Shown here piece after piece: positions 1-7,979 of a stretch of DNA of 10,655 nucleotides (its first letter is position 1; each line of letters opens with the position of its first letter). This DNA is from Fragilaria radians (Eukaryota > Bacillariophyta > Fragilariophyceae > Fragilariales > Fragilariaceae). Where the stretch lies: NCBI GenBank assembly GCA_900642245.1, contig CAAAJI010000023.1, forward strand, positions 339,347 through 350,001. Direction: 5' to 3'. The notes below the pieces were generated by a model. That model was not told the DNA's origin. It was given only the letters and a program-made list of their open reading frames with translations, and ran no database searches. A program made the translations under genes and the position numbers.

Positions 1-38
1 TTGTGACTTGGCCATAGTGCGACTTTAGAGTTTGAAAG

Positions 39-748
39 ATGCCACGTCAAAACGGTATGGCCGATAGGGATCCATGCCCTTGGAGAATCTTTGACGATTT
101 GGGTGGAGCGTTTTGCATGGGTGCAATTGGAGGTGGTATATGGCACACAATAAAGGGTGCAAGGCTTGCTCCTGTTGGATCTCGGATAAATGGTTCAATC
201 ACTGCTGTCCGAGCACGCTCCCCAGTCTTAGGAGGACAATTTGCCGTATGGGGTGGCATTTTTGCATGCTGTGATTGTTCCATATCGTACATGCGACAGA
301 AGGTAAGTCAAATACTTCAACAGCAAATTATAACAATGTCCAATTTCTCAAAAACGTGCAGGAAGATCCATGGAACTCAATAATAAGTGGAGCAGCTACG
401 GGTGGTATTCTAGCAGTTCGAGCAGGTCCCCGTGCAATTGCAAGCTCCGCAGCAGTGGGAGGTATTCTACTGGCTCTGATCGAAGGTATGGGTATCATGT
501 TCACAAAGCTAATGGCACCTCCGGTTCCAACCAGAGATGACTACGAACGTGCCATGCAACAGGATGCAACTGCCCCTCCTACCACTGGAGGTTTTGATAT
601 CATGGGAAGTCTTAAAGGAGGGAAAGCATCGCCATCAACCACATCACCTCCATTTCATGATCCCATGTCTTCGGACACATCTTTTACATCCGAGCAAACC
701 GCTGACGAATCCTCGACTAATTCTTGGTTTTCCTTTGGTCCGAGATGA
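39..748 (+). CDS. TIM17: Mitochondrial import inner membrane translocase subunit Tim17 (two exons)
   Basis: Coding exons are 39-302 and 362-748, giving 216 residues once the 59-nt intron is removed. Tim17 is the channel-forming subunit of the TIM23 complex in the mitochondrial inner membrane, which imports presequence proteins. The N-terminus reads RDPCPWRIFDDLGGAF, followed by a Gly-rich first helix (about residues 19-40) and three more hydrophobic segments (about 60-82, 93-110, 113-135). EDPWN follows the splice junction, as in yeast Tim17. The disulfide-forming cysteines of the family match C13 and C80. The conserved acidic cavity residues of yeast (D17, D76, E126) match D20, D79 and E129, a constant offset of three. 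An in-frame TGA at 33-35 makes ATG 39 the first possible start, but ATG 57 gives an N-terminus (MADRDPCPW) closer to the usual length. The tail after about residue 140 is Ser/Thr/Pro-rich and makes the protein about 60 residues longer than the yeast one. Confidence 0.95.
303..361 (+). other. Spliceosomal intron in TIM17 (GTAAGT...CAG), phase 0
   Basis: Exon 1 ends with the AAG of lysine 88. The intron starts with consensus GTAAGT and ends with GTGCAG. Splicing restores QK-EDPWN exactly at the position where the Tim17 family has R/K-EDPWN, which fixes both boundaries. Without splicing the frame runs into an unrelated tail that ends at 383. At 59 nt it is a short intron, which fits a compact protist genome. 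Confidence 0.93.
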
Positions 749-2184
749 TTTTTGATCCCTGATTCGTACCCACTTCCATTTTCCTTGATCACCCACTCTT
801 GAAAGCGCTCCAATGTTATCAAATATGAAGACTTAGTTTTCTATTATAGCAAAGGACGGATTATCGAAGAAAAAATAATTGAAGTATACTATTTCTTTTC
901 TCTAATACGAGTAAAGATTTTCAGTGAACAAAAGTTAAGAAATATTAGCCAATATGGTTACGCAATAGAATGAAACTCATGGTAATCAAAGGCGAGAGGG
1001 ATACACCTTGACATGACTTTAATCTTTGCGTAATTTTGTATGTTACATTGAAACTCATGTGCTTTTACCCATAGTTCGAGCCTAGAAGATATTGGCTTAA
1101 TCCACCATTACCGCAACCAAGTTTTTAGTGGCAAGTTTTGAAAAGCATGTCATCGATATCCTATCGAATGGCAGAATTTGTTTATGCGACTAAGCCATTA
1201 TTGATGAACAAAAAAATTTCATTTCTCATGCCCTACTTCCCATGAAGATAGTAGTTGGAACTATTCAGAAAAGGAATATTACATTGTTTACCAGTAGTCA
1301 CGTAAGGACACCCCTTAGTAACTCAAGCAAATATATTGATATATTCATTATACAGTTACCTCGAGTTACGGCTAAGAGCTATAGATCGTGGTCAAGGGCA
1401 GCTCACTTCCAATATGCGATGGTTTGTCAACCAACATACACTGACGACCGCTCACTTTGTTCTTCTGGATTACTCCGATTTAAAGTTAAGGTAGGACACT
1501 GAATTCTAATAGAATTTTTCAAAAATGTCAATATTGTCTACTATAATTGCGTCATTCCAGTTTGCAGGTTTGGACTGGTCCGAAACCTTAACAGTCGCGT
1601 CATTATCTTTTTATTCAAGATCTTTTCACAATTAGCAGGTCAGTCAATGATTCAGAGTATAAATATTGTTATAACTTGAATCATGGTATGGTATAAAATA
1701 CACTAAGTCTACATCCAAGTATATGAACTTGATGGAGTCATTATTATGTTGCTCTACATCCTCTGAATTCATATATATCATGTGGATATTAATCAAGAAA
1801 ATTGCCTTCCAACAAAGAGATGGACATCTTAGTCGTGAAAAATCCTTCTGCGGCATCAGCTATTCAATGTCATCAGCAAATCAATCACCTACCTGGTCCT
1901 TCTCCTATGAGTTCTCATCCTTTTAGTGCTGAAGCAGCTGAAATACTTAGAATCAATTTTCCAACATGCATAAAAAGTTCTGATTAGATGTGATCAACTT
2001 TGTCAACCTATCTTAAATCCAGTTTGGAATGAAACAGAATGGGAGGGCATTAACATGAAGCACATTTTAATCCAACAGCTTGACAAGCAAACTCATTGTT
2101 GTCTTTCAGATTCATTTATAGCTCACAATTAGTCTGAACATAGTCCTCTCTGCATTGAAAGAATACCACTCTGCAATTTCATTT
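749..2184. other. Gene-free AT-rich spacer downstream of TIM17
   Basis: I find no recognisable coding sequence here on either strand. The start presumably holds the TIM17 3' UTR, though no clean AATAAA lies close to the stop. Open frames such as 1242-1502 (86 codons) and 1723-1926 (67 codons) resemble no family I know. A short perfect inverted repeat (TCGATA-TCC-TATCGA) lies at 1153-1167. The 11-mer TGAAACTCATG occurs twice, near 970 and near 1049. If the element proposed at 2185 is real, the last few hundred bases may be decayed internal element sequence, but I see no reverse transcriptase or RNase H motifs. Confidence 0.6.
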
Positions 2185-2419
2185 AGAGGGGGAGTGTAAC
2201 ATAATGCAAATGATGGAGATGATGGTAGCATGAGTCAATTTTTTTTGGCGAAAATAGCTAGCTCTTATTGGGGCGGGCCTTTTTATATCATTCTACTGGT
2301 GCTCCAATAATCACCAATGTTAAAGATTTAGTACGTTGAAGATGTATACGTATGAATGTACATCAATATGTTGGTGAGACATTTCTTGATGATAACAAAA
2401 ATATGATAATGCAATTACA
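2185..2419 (+). mobile_element. Possible Ty1/copia-type LTR remnant: polypurine tract plus LTR-like segment
   Basis: AGAGGGGGAG (2185-2194) is a ten-purine run in otherwise AT-rich DNA. It is followed immediately by TGTAACA, the kind of junction seen in copia elements, where the polypurine tract abuts an LTR starting with TG. A frame across it reads a short FRGGV and then TAA, similar to how copia polyproteins end. The segment contains promoter-like motifs (2231-2289), as an LTR U3 would. A possible right edge is ATTACA ending at 2419, which would make the LTR about 225 nt. No second LTR, target-site duplication or pol domain is visible, so this is at best a 5'-truncated or solo remnant and could be chance. 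The right boundary is a guess. Confidence 0.28.
2231..2289 (+). promoter_or_regulatory. Promoter-like cluster: bZIP, E2F-like, inverted CCAAT, GC box and TATA-like motifs
   Basis: Five recognisable motifs fall within 59 bases: TGAGTCA (2231-2237, AP-1/bZIP type), TTTGGCGAAA (2244-2253, E2F-like), ATTGG (2267-2271, inverted CCAAT), GGGGCGGGCC (2270-2279, GC-box-like) and TATATC (2284-2289). The GC-rich block stands out from its surroundings. No long reading frame follows, so any transcript would be non-coding or belong to a dead element. The motifs are seen directly; function is inferred. Confidence 0.35.
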
Positions 2420-2934
2420 ATGAAGCCTCCAAAAATGCAACCTTTTCTATCAGTAAACGGGATGATTCCTATTGTGAATAAAGTAAAATCCATCATATCA
2501 TAGTAAGGCTAGCTCACAATGTTAAGTCGCTGACAAAATTCAAGGTAGACAATACTTGAAATAGTGTTCTCCTGGAGAAAAAGGAATTAAACCTCGCACT
2601 TGTCCAATAAGAGAAAGTATCCCGCTTCTTCAGTGTGCAAGCATGTTTCAAGATGTGTTATTATTTTTGTGAGTATCCTAAGTTCAATAGTCAGCGAGTA
2701 AATTCCAGTAGTACCCTCATTTCCGTACCAACTTCGAAAAAGTTTCTCACATATAAAATCAGACGTTCTCTGTATCAGTAAGCGGATATGCATATAAGGT
2801 TTTCGTCGCAGGCAAATCTTGCAAAAATCTCGCCATTCCCTTTATTTTGGCGACTCAAAATGTTGGAAGCCTCGATTCTTGGTACGCTCTCACCCGCATA
2901 GTGGTTTATTTGCCGAAGATAAAGAATATCGATT
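2420..2934. other. Gene-free spacer upstream of the giant-protein gene
   Basis: No convincing gene is seen. The longest frame, on the minus strand at 2587-2793 (68 codons), has no recognisable motif. This stretch probably contains upstream control sequence for the gene starting at 3039, but no specific site can be named except the TATA-like box just downstream. Confidence 0.5.
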
Positions 2935-2940
2935 TATAAA
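2935..2940 (+). promoter_or_regulatory. TATA-like box upstream of the giant-protein gene
   Basis: TATAAA, within TTTATAAAT, lies about 100 bases before the ATG at 3039. That spacing would leave a 5' leader of roughly 70 bases. AT-rich DNA yields such matches by chance, so confidence is limited. Confidence 0.35.
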
Positions 2941-3038
2941 TCCTTTCAGATCATTTCCATTATTAGGAAGGATAGTCGTTTAGTTGAAATCAATTTAAAT
3001 CTAGAGAGAAAACGAATTTAGAAGTTTCAGAGTTAGAT

Positions 3039-6000
3039 ATGGAAGAGGGAAGTTTAGTACACCGCCAACATCTTGAAATGAAAGGATTCAACTCATTGAA
3101 ACAAGGTCCTCCATCTCGAGACAGAGTCTCTGCCGCCATTGCTTTGGTTCGTGCAAGGCAGGCAGCGCGTTCACGCAACGGGAAGAGTAATGAAAACTCG
3201 CCACAAGCTTCACCTGTAGCTAAGAAAGATTGCGCTGTGACGTTTGCTTCGCCAGTTGTCACAGAGATGAATGTAGGCAATGAATCTCCAAGAGGAAAAG
3301 AACCGAACTCTACAGGTGCATTACGAGACAGACCGCGAGTATCTCCAAGATCACGCAAACATCCTTTGCCTCCAAGTAGCAAAAGCAATCAATCGCCAAG
3401 ATTAGGCAATACAGATCTTGTGGAAACCCCCCCTAAAGAAAAAGTGTACTTGTCTGGCATTGATTCTAAAGGTAAAGCTGCATACATCCCTGATGAAACT
3501 AGCAAAGAGTCTAATAATTTACGGATAGTATCCACCTACGAAGTAGGTATCCACGACACCACAAGTCCTACTCAAACAAGATCTCCTCTATCTCCAAAGT
3601 CATCAAACAGACACTTTTTCCCTCCAGATAATGAATTCCAAGACATCGACCATCCCGAAGGTGACCTAATCCCTTTCCCAACTTCGAATAAGGGAAGCGA
3701 TCCGCCAGATGGTGATGTGAAGCAGCACATTAAACCCCTCAGTGTAGCGACCTCAGCAATATCCAATTTGCACTCTCCGAAGAGCCCAAATAAATTGAGG
3801 TCTCCTCTTTCTCCAAAGTCACGTTTTAGATTTCTTAGAGTAGGAAAAGAAGCTATGAATTCATCTTCTCCAAAGGATTCCACTTCCAAATCACAGCAAA
3901 ATGTTAATGTGGTATCTGATTCATTAGAGGAATCCAGTGGCCACCAATCGGAGGTCTCAAGAACAATGGCCACAGATCAACTTAATAACCAGGAAAATTC
4001 TCCCATTGATGATCACCTGCTCGGTAAATCTCGTCAAATTGATCCGAGCTCAAGAGCTAATTTAAATGCCGAAATGTCGTCACAGATATGTTTGCATACC
4101 TCGAAATCATCAAGTGACATAATTTACGACGAAGTACGTGATTCCAAAGATTCAGAAGAAATCTCTGTTGATTCACAGACTCTCAAAGATGTTGGTACGT
4201 TCATTGATGCTATACACAATAAAAAATCTTCTTCTCCGCAAGATGTCTCCTATCACCCTGTAGCAGATGCTAAAAATCAGGAAGTAAATCATCTTTCCCA
4301 ATATGCATCGGTTGGATCAAGTGATTCTGAAAGTGGACCAATCATTCCTCCTGCAACACTTGCGGACATTGGGGCCTATATCGATGCAGTTGTAAAACAT
4401 AAGGAATTCCCGACTCGGTCTATGTCATCTGACGAAAGTGATGAAGTCCCAGATAAAACCAAGAATGAGATTGGAGCCTTTATTGATGCGTTACATCACA
4501 AGTGCCGAGAAGTAAGGGAACCTAACGAGATAACTTACGTATCAAGTAGTGACGATAGCTTGCTGTTGAACGATGGTAGAACTCTAGAGAACATGTACCT
4601 GGAAAATGAAGTACAGAGCAATGCATTAAGGTTGGAAGATGAAGTGCTGCAGCTATTAGATGAAGTGCTTGGTGACGGTGAAATATCTCCTTTAAGTAAA
4701 ACTAACGCCAGCTATGACCCAAAGCCTGCATTAGCTAGAGTTTCATCTCCCGCCATAGGTATGGCAGGAGAGGGATTTATTTCCTTAAAAGAAGAATCGA
4801 CACATATCCATACGGACCTAGAGATTTCATCCGGATTAAATAACCATATCTCTAATTTGGATGAAATCAAAAGCCTCGATGCTAATGAGGAAAGCCTGAT
4901 ATCACGGAAAATGCTTTCAACCGAAGAGAGTGATCCGAAAAATCTAAAAGAATTGAAAGCCATTGAGGCGACCCAGAATGTTCTTGATAATGAAAAAAGT
5001 GATAATCTTGATACTGCAAGTTTGGTGTACATATCAACTAATACTTCCAGAGTCTCTACAACCTCTGACTTTGTTTTGTTGGAATCAGAAGAATTTTTTG
5101 ATGAATCTTTAAAATCACAAGCTGTCGAAGGTAATCCCGAAGTTAGTAAGCCCTTAGCTACTGCCCTACCAACAGTCGATCAGTTGTCAAGTGAAACACA
5201 TGAAATATTGGATTCTAACCTTGAAGAACATGGCATTGAAAATGAGAGGGGAACGATTGAGAAACTGGTAAACCCAACACTATCCCTGAAACCAAGCGAA
5301 ATGCTGAATATGAATTATTTCAAAGACAACATTTCAAGTAAAACACATGAAGTAGTAGTATCAACCCTTGGAAACTATGAGAATGAGAAATCGATGGGGA
5401 CGCTTGAGGCACTCTTTCACACAACAGCAGCAAATAATCACATTGATGATACAGGTGACGTCTTTTCTGTGCCAGAAGTTGAAAAATTAATTGAAAATGA
5501 GACGACAATGCTTGAAATCTCTACAAATCTTGCTATGTCTCGAGATCTCCTCCCACTTACGGAAGAACCCTTTGGCGATCAGTTGAATGTGTATGATACG
5601 GATAGGAATTCTTTAAGGGCAGACGAAACTTTGGGCAGTGACCTTACTTCCAAGCCGCACAATCAAAATGATTCAAGCGGTTGGAATTTAATCGAGTTTT
5701 TCGAAGATAACACTGAATTAGAGAACAATGATGTACAAGCTCAATCAACCCTAAATGAAGATATTGAAGTCATTAATAAAGATACAGAAGTGAACGATGT
5801 TGAAGCAGAATCCTATTCTTTTCTGCCTGATAACGTGAAAGTACAAAGAGAATCTCTAGCAGCTCACAACTATCAATATCATGGTCATGATGAAATAAAT
5901 GTTGAAGCCGTTGCTACTCATTCTGTTGAAGCCTTAGAAGAATCTTTCTCTCCAATGCAACCAAATGTCAACACAACGGTTTTGGACGCTTTGCAAGATG

Positions 6001-7979
6001 CGCGCATCGCTGGTCATGATGATGTAGAAGGTGACGACTTAGCCAGCGCTTCATTTGAAGTAGATGCATCAGATCTCATTGATACATTTCTTGCGGGCTC
6101 TGTAGCGCATAGCACCTCCATTGTGCATTTGAATCACCATCAAAAGAATCTTGGCCAAAACGGTGAACAAGGTGGGATCAGTGGGGACGGTGCAAGAATA
6201 TCCTTGAATTCGAAGTTAAGTGAAACCTTATTATTAGAGGATATGAAGGATGAAGCTCAAGCGGTGAGATCTTTTCTTTCCAGAATTTCACCAATTCTTT
6301 CTTGCAACATGGCACCACTGATGAAGGAAGCCCATATCGGGAGCGAAGCTGCACGAGTTGGACTCTCAAAGGAGGCAACAGACGCTATCTTGACTCATGT
6401 AATGGGATTGAATACCCGTATCTCTGATCTGCATACTGCTGATAGCTTTGAATTAGATCAAATTCTCGATGATGAACGGTTCAAGTGTATCGAAGAAGTA
6501 GATCAATCGGAAAATATCGCTGCCTTCTTATCAAGAATGAAAGCCCTTGAAGCAGGAGGTCATTTCAGTGAAATACAGTGTCATGATATTGCAGCGGATG
6601 AAGCTGTAGAGGTTGATTTTGAACTAGGATTTATAAAGCGGACGTTGAAGGATGGTGTTAATGACGAAGGTCCTTGGTGGAATGAAGACAGGGAACAAGA
6701 TGAAGGAATTCATGGTACTTCCATGCGAAAAGACAACCTAGGGTCTGACTTCGAGAAGGCAGATTTCACGAGTCAAAACCCTGGTTCTCCCCAAAAGTCT
6801 GGACTTCCCAGATCACCTGTAAGAAAAAGACCAGTTGACACCGAAGTATTGAAATTGCAGAACCAAAAAGCACAACTTTCTAGCAAACAAAGTTTGGAAT
6901 TGGCAAACTCTTACATTCTTCACTCTCTCTCCGTTGAGGATCTGCCTCATAGTCTCAGTGTCACCAAAGCTCCTTCGTTAATGGAAGAAATTGAGAGAAA
7001 ATTTGAAGAAAAGGAGAGAAAACTTATCCTTTCGAATAATATCAAGCAGTCAAAATGGATAAGTCCATGGGAGAAAAGATGGGTATCACAAGATAGGGGC
7101 CTTCGTGAATCATGCTATGTGGTGGGAAAATTTCAATCCTCGAGAGCGCCTCGACTTGATGTCTTTGCTTCTGTTACAAAGCTATCTCAATGGACAACGT
7201 GTCCTGATCGACATGTTAGAAGAGTTCCCGTTTCTCAGCATTGGAGGATGGCATATAAGGAAAGAACAAGAAATCATACGGGATTTGCTGACATTGATGT
7301 GTTTTCTCTGTATGAAGCATCAATTGTCGTTGCAGAGAATCACCAATTTGATGATGAACCTTGGGAATATCGAAATGTTAAGCAGCGTTTTCTTCATGAA
7401 AAAAGTATTTCATTATCAAGAAATTGGTTTGGTACGCTCCTGCGAAAACGAGGAAATGATCGATACAGAGAACCTGTAAGTATCCCTAAGTCGATGGAGA
7501 TGCCGATGGAAAATCTTCCAGGTGAAGGTGAATGGCTCCAAGAATGGTATACAACTTGGCAGCAACGTCTTGTGGATTCAAAGGCAGGGAAGTCACAGCC
7601 TGATGACGAATCTGAGTCTGATAGCTATGACTCGGATGACAGCGAAACTTGCAATACTTACACGGTTTACACAGAGGGCGATGATGCAACAGGTTATGAC
7701 GACGATACAGCAACTTATAGTAGAAGTGTATATACAGGAGTTTCGGGAAGTGTTTTCACATCAAAGAGATCTCAATATAGCAAGTTCTCTAGACGTTCGT
7801 CCCGCGGTGGTGGTGTTGAGGATTCTTGGGACGATCCACCAGAGTGTGGAACTCTTCAAAATGTGAAACAGAGAATCGGCGAAAGACTTAGTCTTGTTCA
7901 TTATCAGCATCTAAGCTGTCTAAGCCAAAGTAGGTGGCGAAAGAGATATTTTCCACGTGGTACTTTCCCCTACAAATAA
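3039..7979 (+). CDS. Giant, mostly disordered protein of 1646 residues with a Trp-rich C-terminal region; function unknown
   Basis: This frame is uninterrupted for 1646 codons. ATG 3039 is the first start after an in-frame TGA at 2985-2987. I do not recognise the family. Residues 1-280 are basic, with 14 Ser-Pro pairs, seven followed by Lys or Arg, suggesting proline-directed kinase sites. Residues 280-1250 are acidic, Ser-rich and mostly low in order. They hold three FIDA-type repeats (382-488), a duplicated ~32-residue unit (716-796), and more helical islands near 528-550, 1071-1125 and 1155-1185. A basic RSPVRKRP lies at 1258-1265. A short charged helix (about 1310-1338) leads into a Trp/Arg-rich region (about 1340-1510; W1340, W1442, W1463, W1499, W1503, W1507) that looks like the folded, conserved part. 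An acidic Tyr/Thr tract and a basic end follow. No signal peptide, membrane segment or catalytic motif is evident. A scaffold or adaptor role controlled by phosphorylation is only a guess. Length and even coding character argue that it is a real, functional gene. Confidence 0.9.
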   Translation: MEEGSLVHRQHLEMKGFNSLKQGPPSRDRVSAAIALVRARQAARSRNGKSNENSPQASPVAKKDCAVTFASPVVTEMNVGNESPRGKEPNSTGALRDRPRVSPRSRKHPLPPSSKSNQSPRLGNTDLVETPPKEKVYLSGIDSKGKAAYIPDETSKESNNLRIVSTYEVGIHDTTSPTQTRSPLSPKSSNRHFFPPDNEFQDIDHPEGDLIPFPTSNKGSDPPDGDVKQHIKPLSVATSAISNLHSPKSPNKLRSPLSPKSRFRFLRVGKEAMNSSSPKDSTSKSQQNVNVVSDSLEESSGHQSEVSRTMATDQLNNQENSPIDDHLLGKSRQIDPSSRANLNAEMSSQICLHTSKSSSDIIYDEVRDSKDSEEISVDSQTLKDVGTFIDAIHNKKSSSPQDVSYHPVADAKNQEVNHLSQYASVGSSDSESGPIIPPATLADIGAYIDAVVKHKEFPTRSMSSDESDEVPDKTKNEIGAFIDALHHKCREVREPNEITYVSSSDDSLLLNDGRTLENMYLENEVQSNALRLEDEVLQLLDEVLGDGEISPLSKTNASYDPKPALARVSSPAIGMAGEGFISLKEESTHIHTDLEISSGLNNHISNLDEIKSLDANEESLISRKMLSTEESDPKNLKELKAIEATQNVLDNEKSDNLDTASLVYISTNTSRVSTTSDFVLLESEEFFDESLKSQAVEGNPEVSKPLATALPTVDQLSSETHEILDSNLEEHGIENERGTIEKLVNPTLSLKPSEMLNMNYFKDNISSKTHEVVVSTLGNYENEKSMGTLEALFHTTAANNHIDDTGDVFSVPEVEKLIENETTMLEISTNLAMSRDLLPLTEEPFGDQLNVYDTDRNSLRADETLGSDLTSKPHNQNDSSGWNLIEFFEDNTELENNDVQAQSTLNEDIEVINKDTEVNDVEAESYSFLPDNVKVQRESLAAHNYQYHGHDEINVEAVATHSVEALEESFSPMQPNVNTTVLDALQDARIAGHDDVEGDDLASASFEVDASDLIDTFLAGSVAHSTSIVHLNHHQKNLGQNGEQGGISGDGARISLNSKLSETLLLEDMKDEAQAVRSFLSRISPILSCNMAPLMKEAHIGSEAARVGLSKEATDAILTHVMGLNTRISDLHTADSFELDQILDDERFKCIEEVDQSENIAAFLSRMKALEAGGHFSEIQCHDIAADEAVEVDFELGFIKRTLKDGVNDEGPWWNEDREQDEGIHGTSMRKDNLGSDFEKADFTSQNPGSPQKSGLPRSPVRKRPVDTEVLKLQNQKAQLSSKQSLELANSYILHSLSVEDLPHSLSVTKAPSLMEEIERKFEEKERKLILSNNIKQSKWISPWEKRWVSQDRGLRESCYVVGKFQSSRAPRLDVFASVTKLSQWTTCPDRHVRRVPVSQHWRMAYKERTRNHTGFADIDVFSLYEASIVVAENHQFDDEPWEYRNVKQRFLHEKSISLSRNWFGTLLRKRGNDRYREPVSIPKSMEMPMENLPGEGEWLQEWYTTWQQRLVDSKAGKSQPDDESESDSYDSDDSETCNTYTVYTEGDDATGYDDDTATYSRSVYTGVSGSVFTSKRSQYSKFSRRSSRGGGVEDSWDDPPECGTLQNVKQRIGERLSLVHYQHLSCLSQSRWRKRYFPRGTFPYK
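3579..3821 (+). repeat. Duplicated RSPLSPKS motif in the giant protein
   Basis: RSPLSPKS occurs at residues 181-188 (3579-3602) and again at 254-261 (3798-3821). The two 24-base segments differ at only two positions (AGA/AGG and CTA/CTT), both synonymous. They sit in the SP-rich N-terminal region, where further SPK and SPR sites occur between and around them. The DNA-level match suggests a short local duplication or strong selection on the peptide. Confidence 0.75.
4182..4505 (+). repeat. Three copies of a ~15-residue FIDA motif in the giant protein
   Basis: Copies are LKDVGTFIDAIHNKK (residues 382-396), LADIGAYIDAVVKHK (441-455) and KNEIGAFIDALHHK (475-488). The shared core is [VI]-G-[TA]-[FY]-I-D-A followed by a hydrophobic residue and a basic cluster, a pattern that fits a short amphipathic helix. 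Spacings are 59 and about 34 residues, and linkers are Ser/Glu-rich. A weaker relative, DASDLIDTFL, lies at 1009-1018. The pattern fits repeated docking motifs in a disordered chain; the partner is unknown. Confidence 0.85.
5184..5426 (+). repeat. Duplicated ~32-residue unit in the giant protein
   Basis: Residues 716-747 and 765-796 align: LSSETHEILDSNL with ISSKTHEVVVSTL, then ENER with ENEK, then GTIEKL with GTLEAL. Copies are 49 residues (147 bases) apart, and the second is shifted by small gaps. At the DNA level, TCAAGTGAAACACATGAA and TCAAGTAAAACACATGAA differ by one base, which indicates a true internal duplication and not chance composition. Confidence 0.75.
7374..7895 (+). repeat. NVKQR motif used twice near the C-terminus of the giant protein
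   Basis: NVKQRFLHEKSISL (residues 1446-1459, bases 7374-7415) and NVKQRIGERLSL (1608-1619, bases 7860-7895) share NVKQR, a hydrophobic residue, a Glu, a basic residue and a final S-hydrophobic pair. One lies inside the Trp-rich region and the other near the basic end, with the acidic Tyr/Thr tract between them. It may be a duplicated amphipathic segment, but the match is short. Confidence 0.5.

Noticed and set aside
1041..1047. TGTTACA, the reverse complement of the TGTAACA at 2195, considered as a matching LTR end
   Set aside because: It lies upstream in the wrong place for a right LTR edge, no primer-binding site follows, and a seven-base match is weak.
1071..1083. GTTCGAGCC resembling a tRNA T-loop
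   Set aside because: The flanks do not pair into a T-stem and no acceptor, D or anticodon arm can be placed upstream.
1242..1567. An 86-codon frame ending near a plausible donor (GTAGGA at 1491) and acceptor (TTTGCAG at 1567), suggesting a spliced small gene
   Set aside because: Splicing would add only seven residues before a stop, the protein resembles nothing known, and GT/AG pairs are common by chance in such DNA.
2990..3973. Minus-strand open frames of 132 and 133 codons opposite the giant-protein gene
   Set aside because: They mirror the Ser/Pro-rich codons of the plus-strand gene and have no recognisable protein features of their own.
7476..7481. GTAAGT inside the giant-protein gene, a possible intron donor
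   Set aside because: The frame reads straight through with sensible sequence (VSIPKSMEMP and the Trp-rich segment after it), so no intron is needed.
7105..7866. Plus-strand frames of 124 and 114 codons overlapping the 3' part of the giant-protein gene
   Set aside because: They are out-of-frame shadows; the main frame carries the repeated motifs and consistent composition through this stretch.
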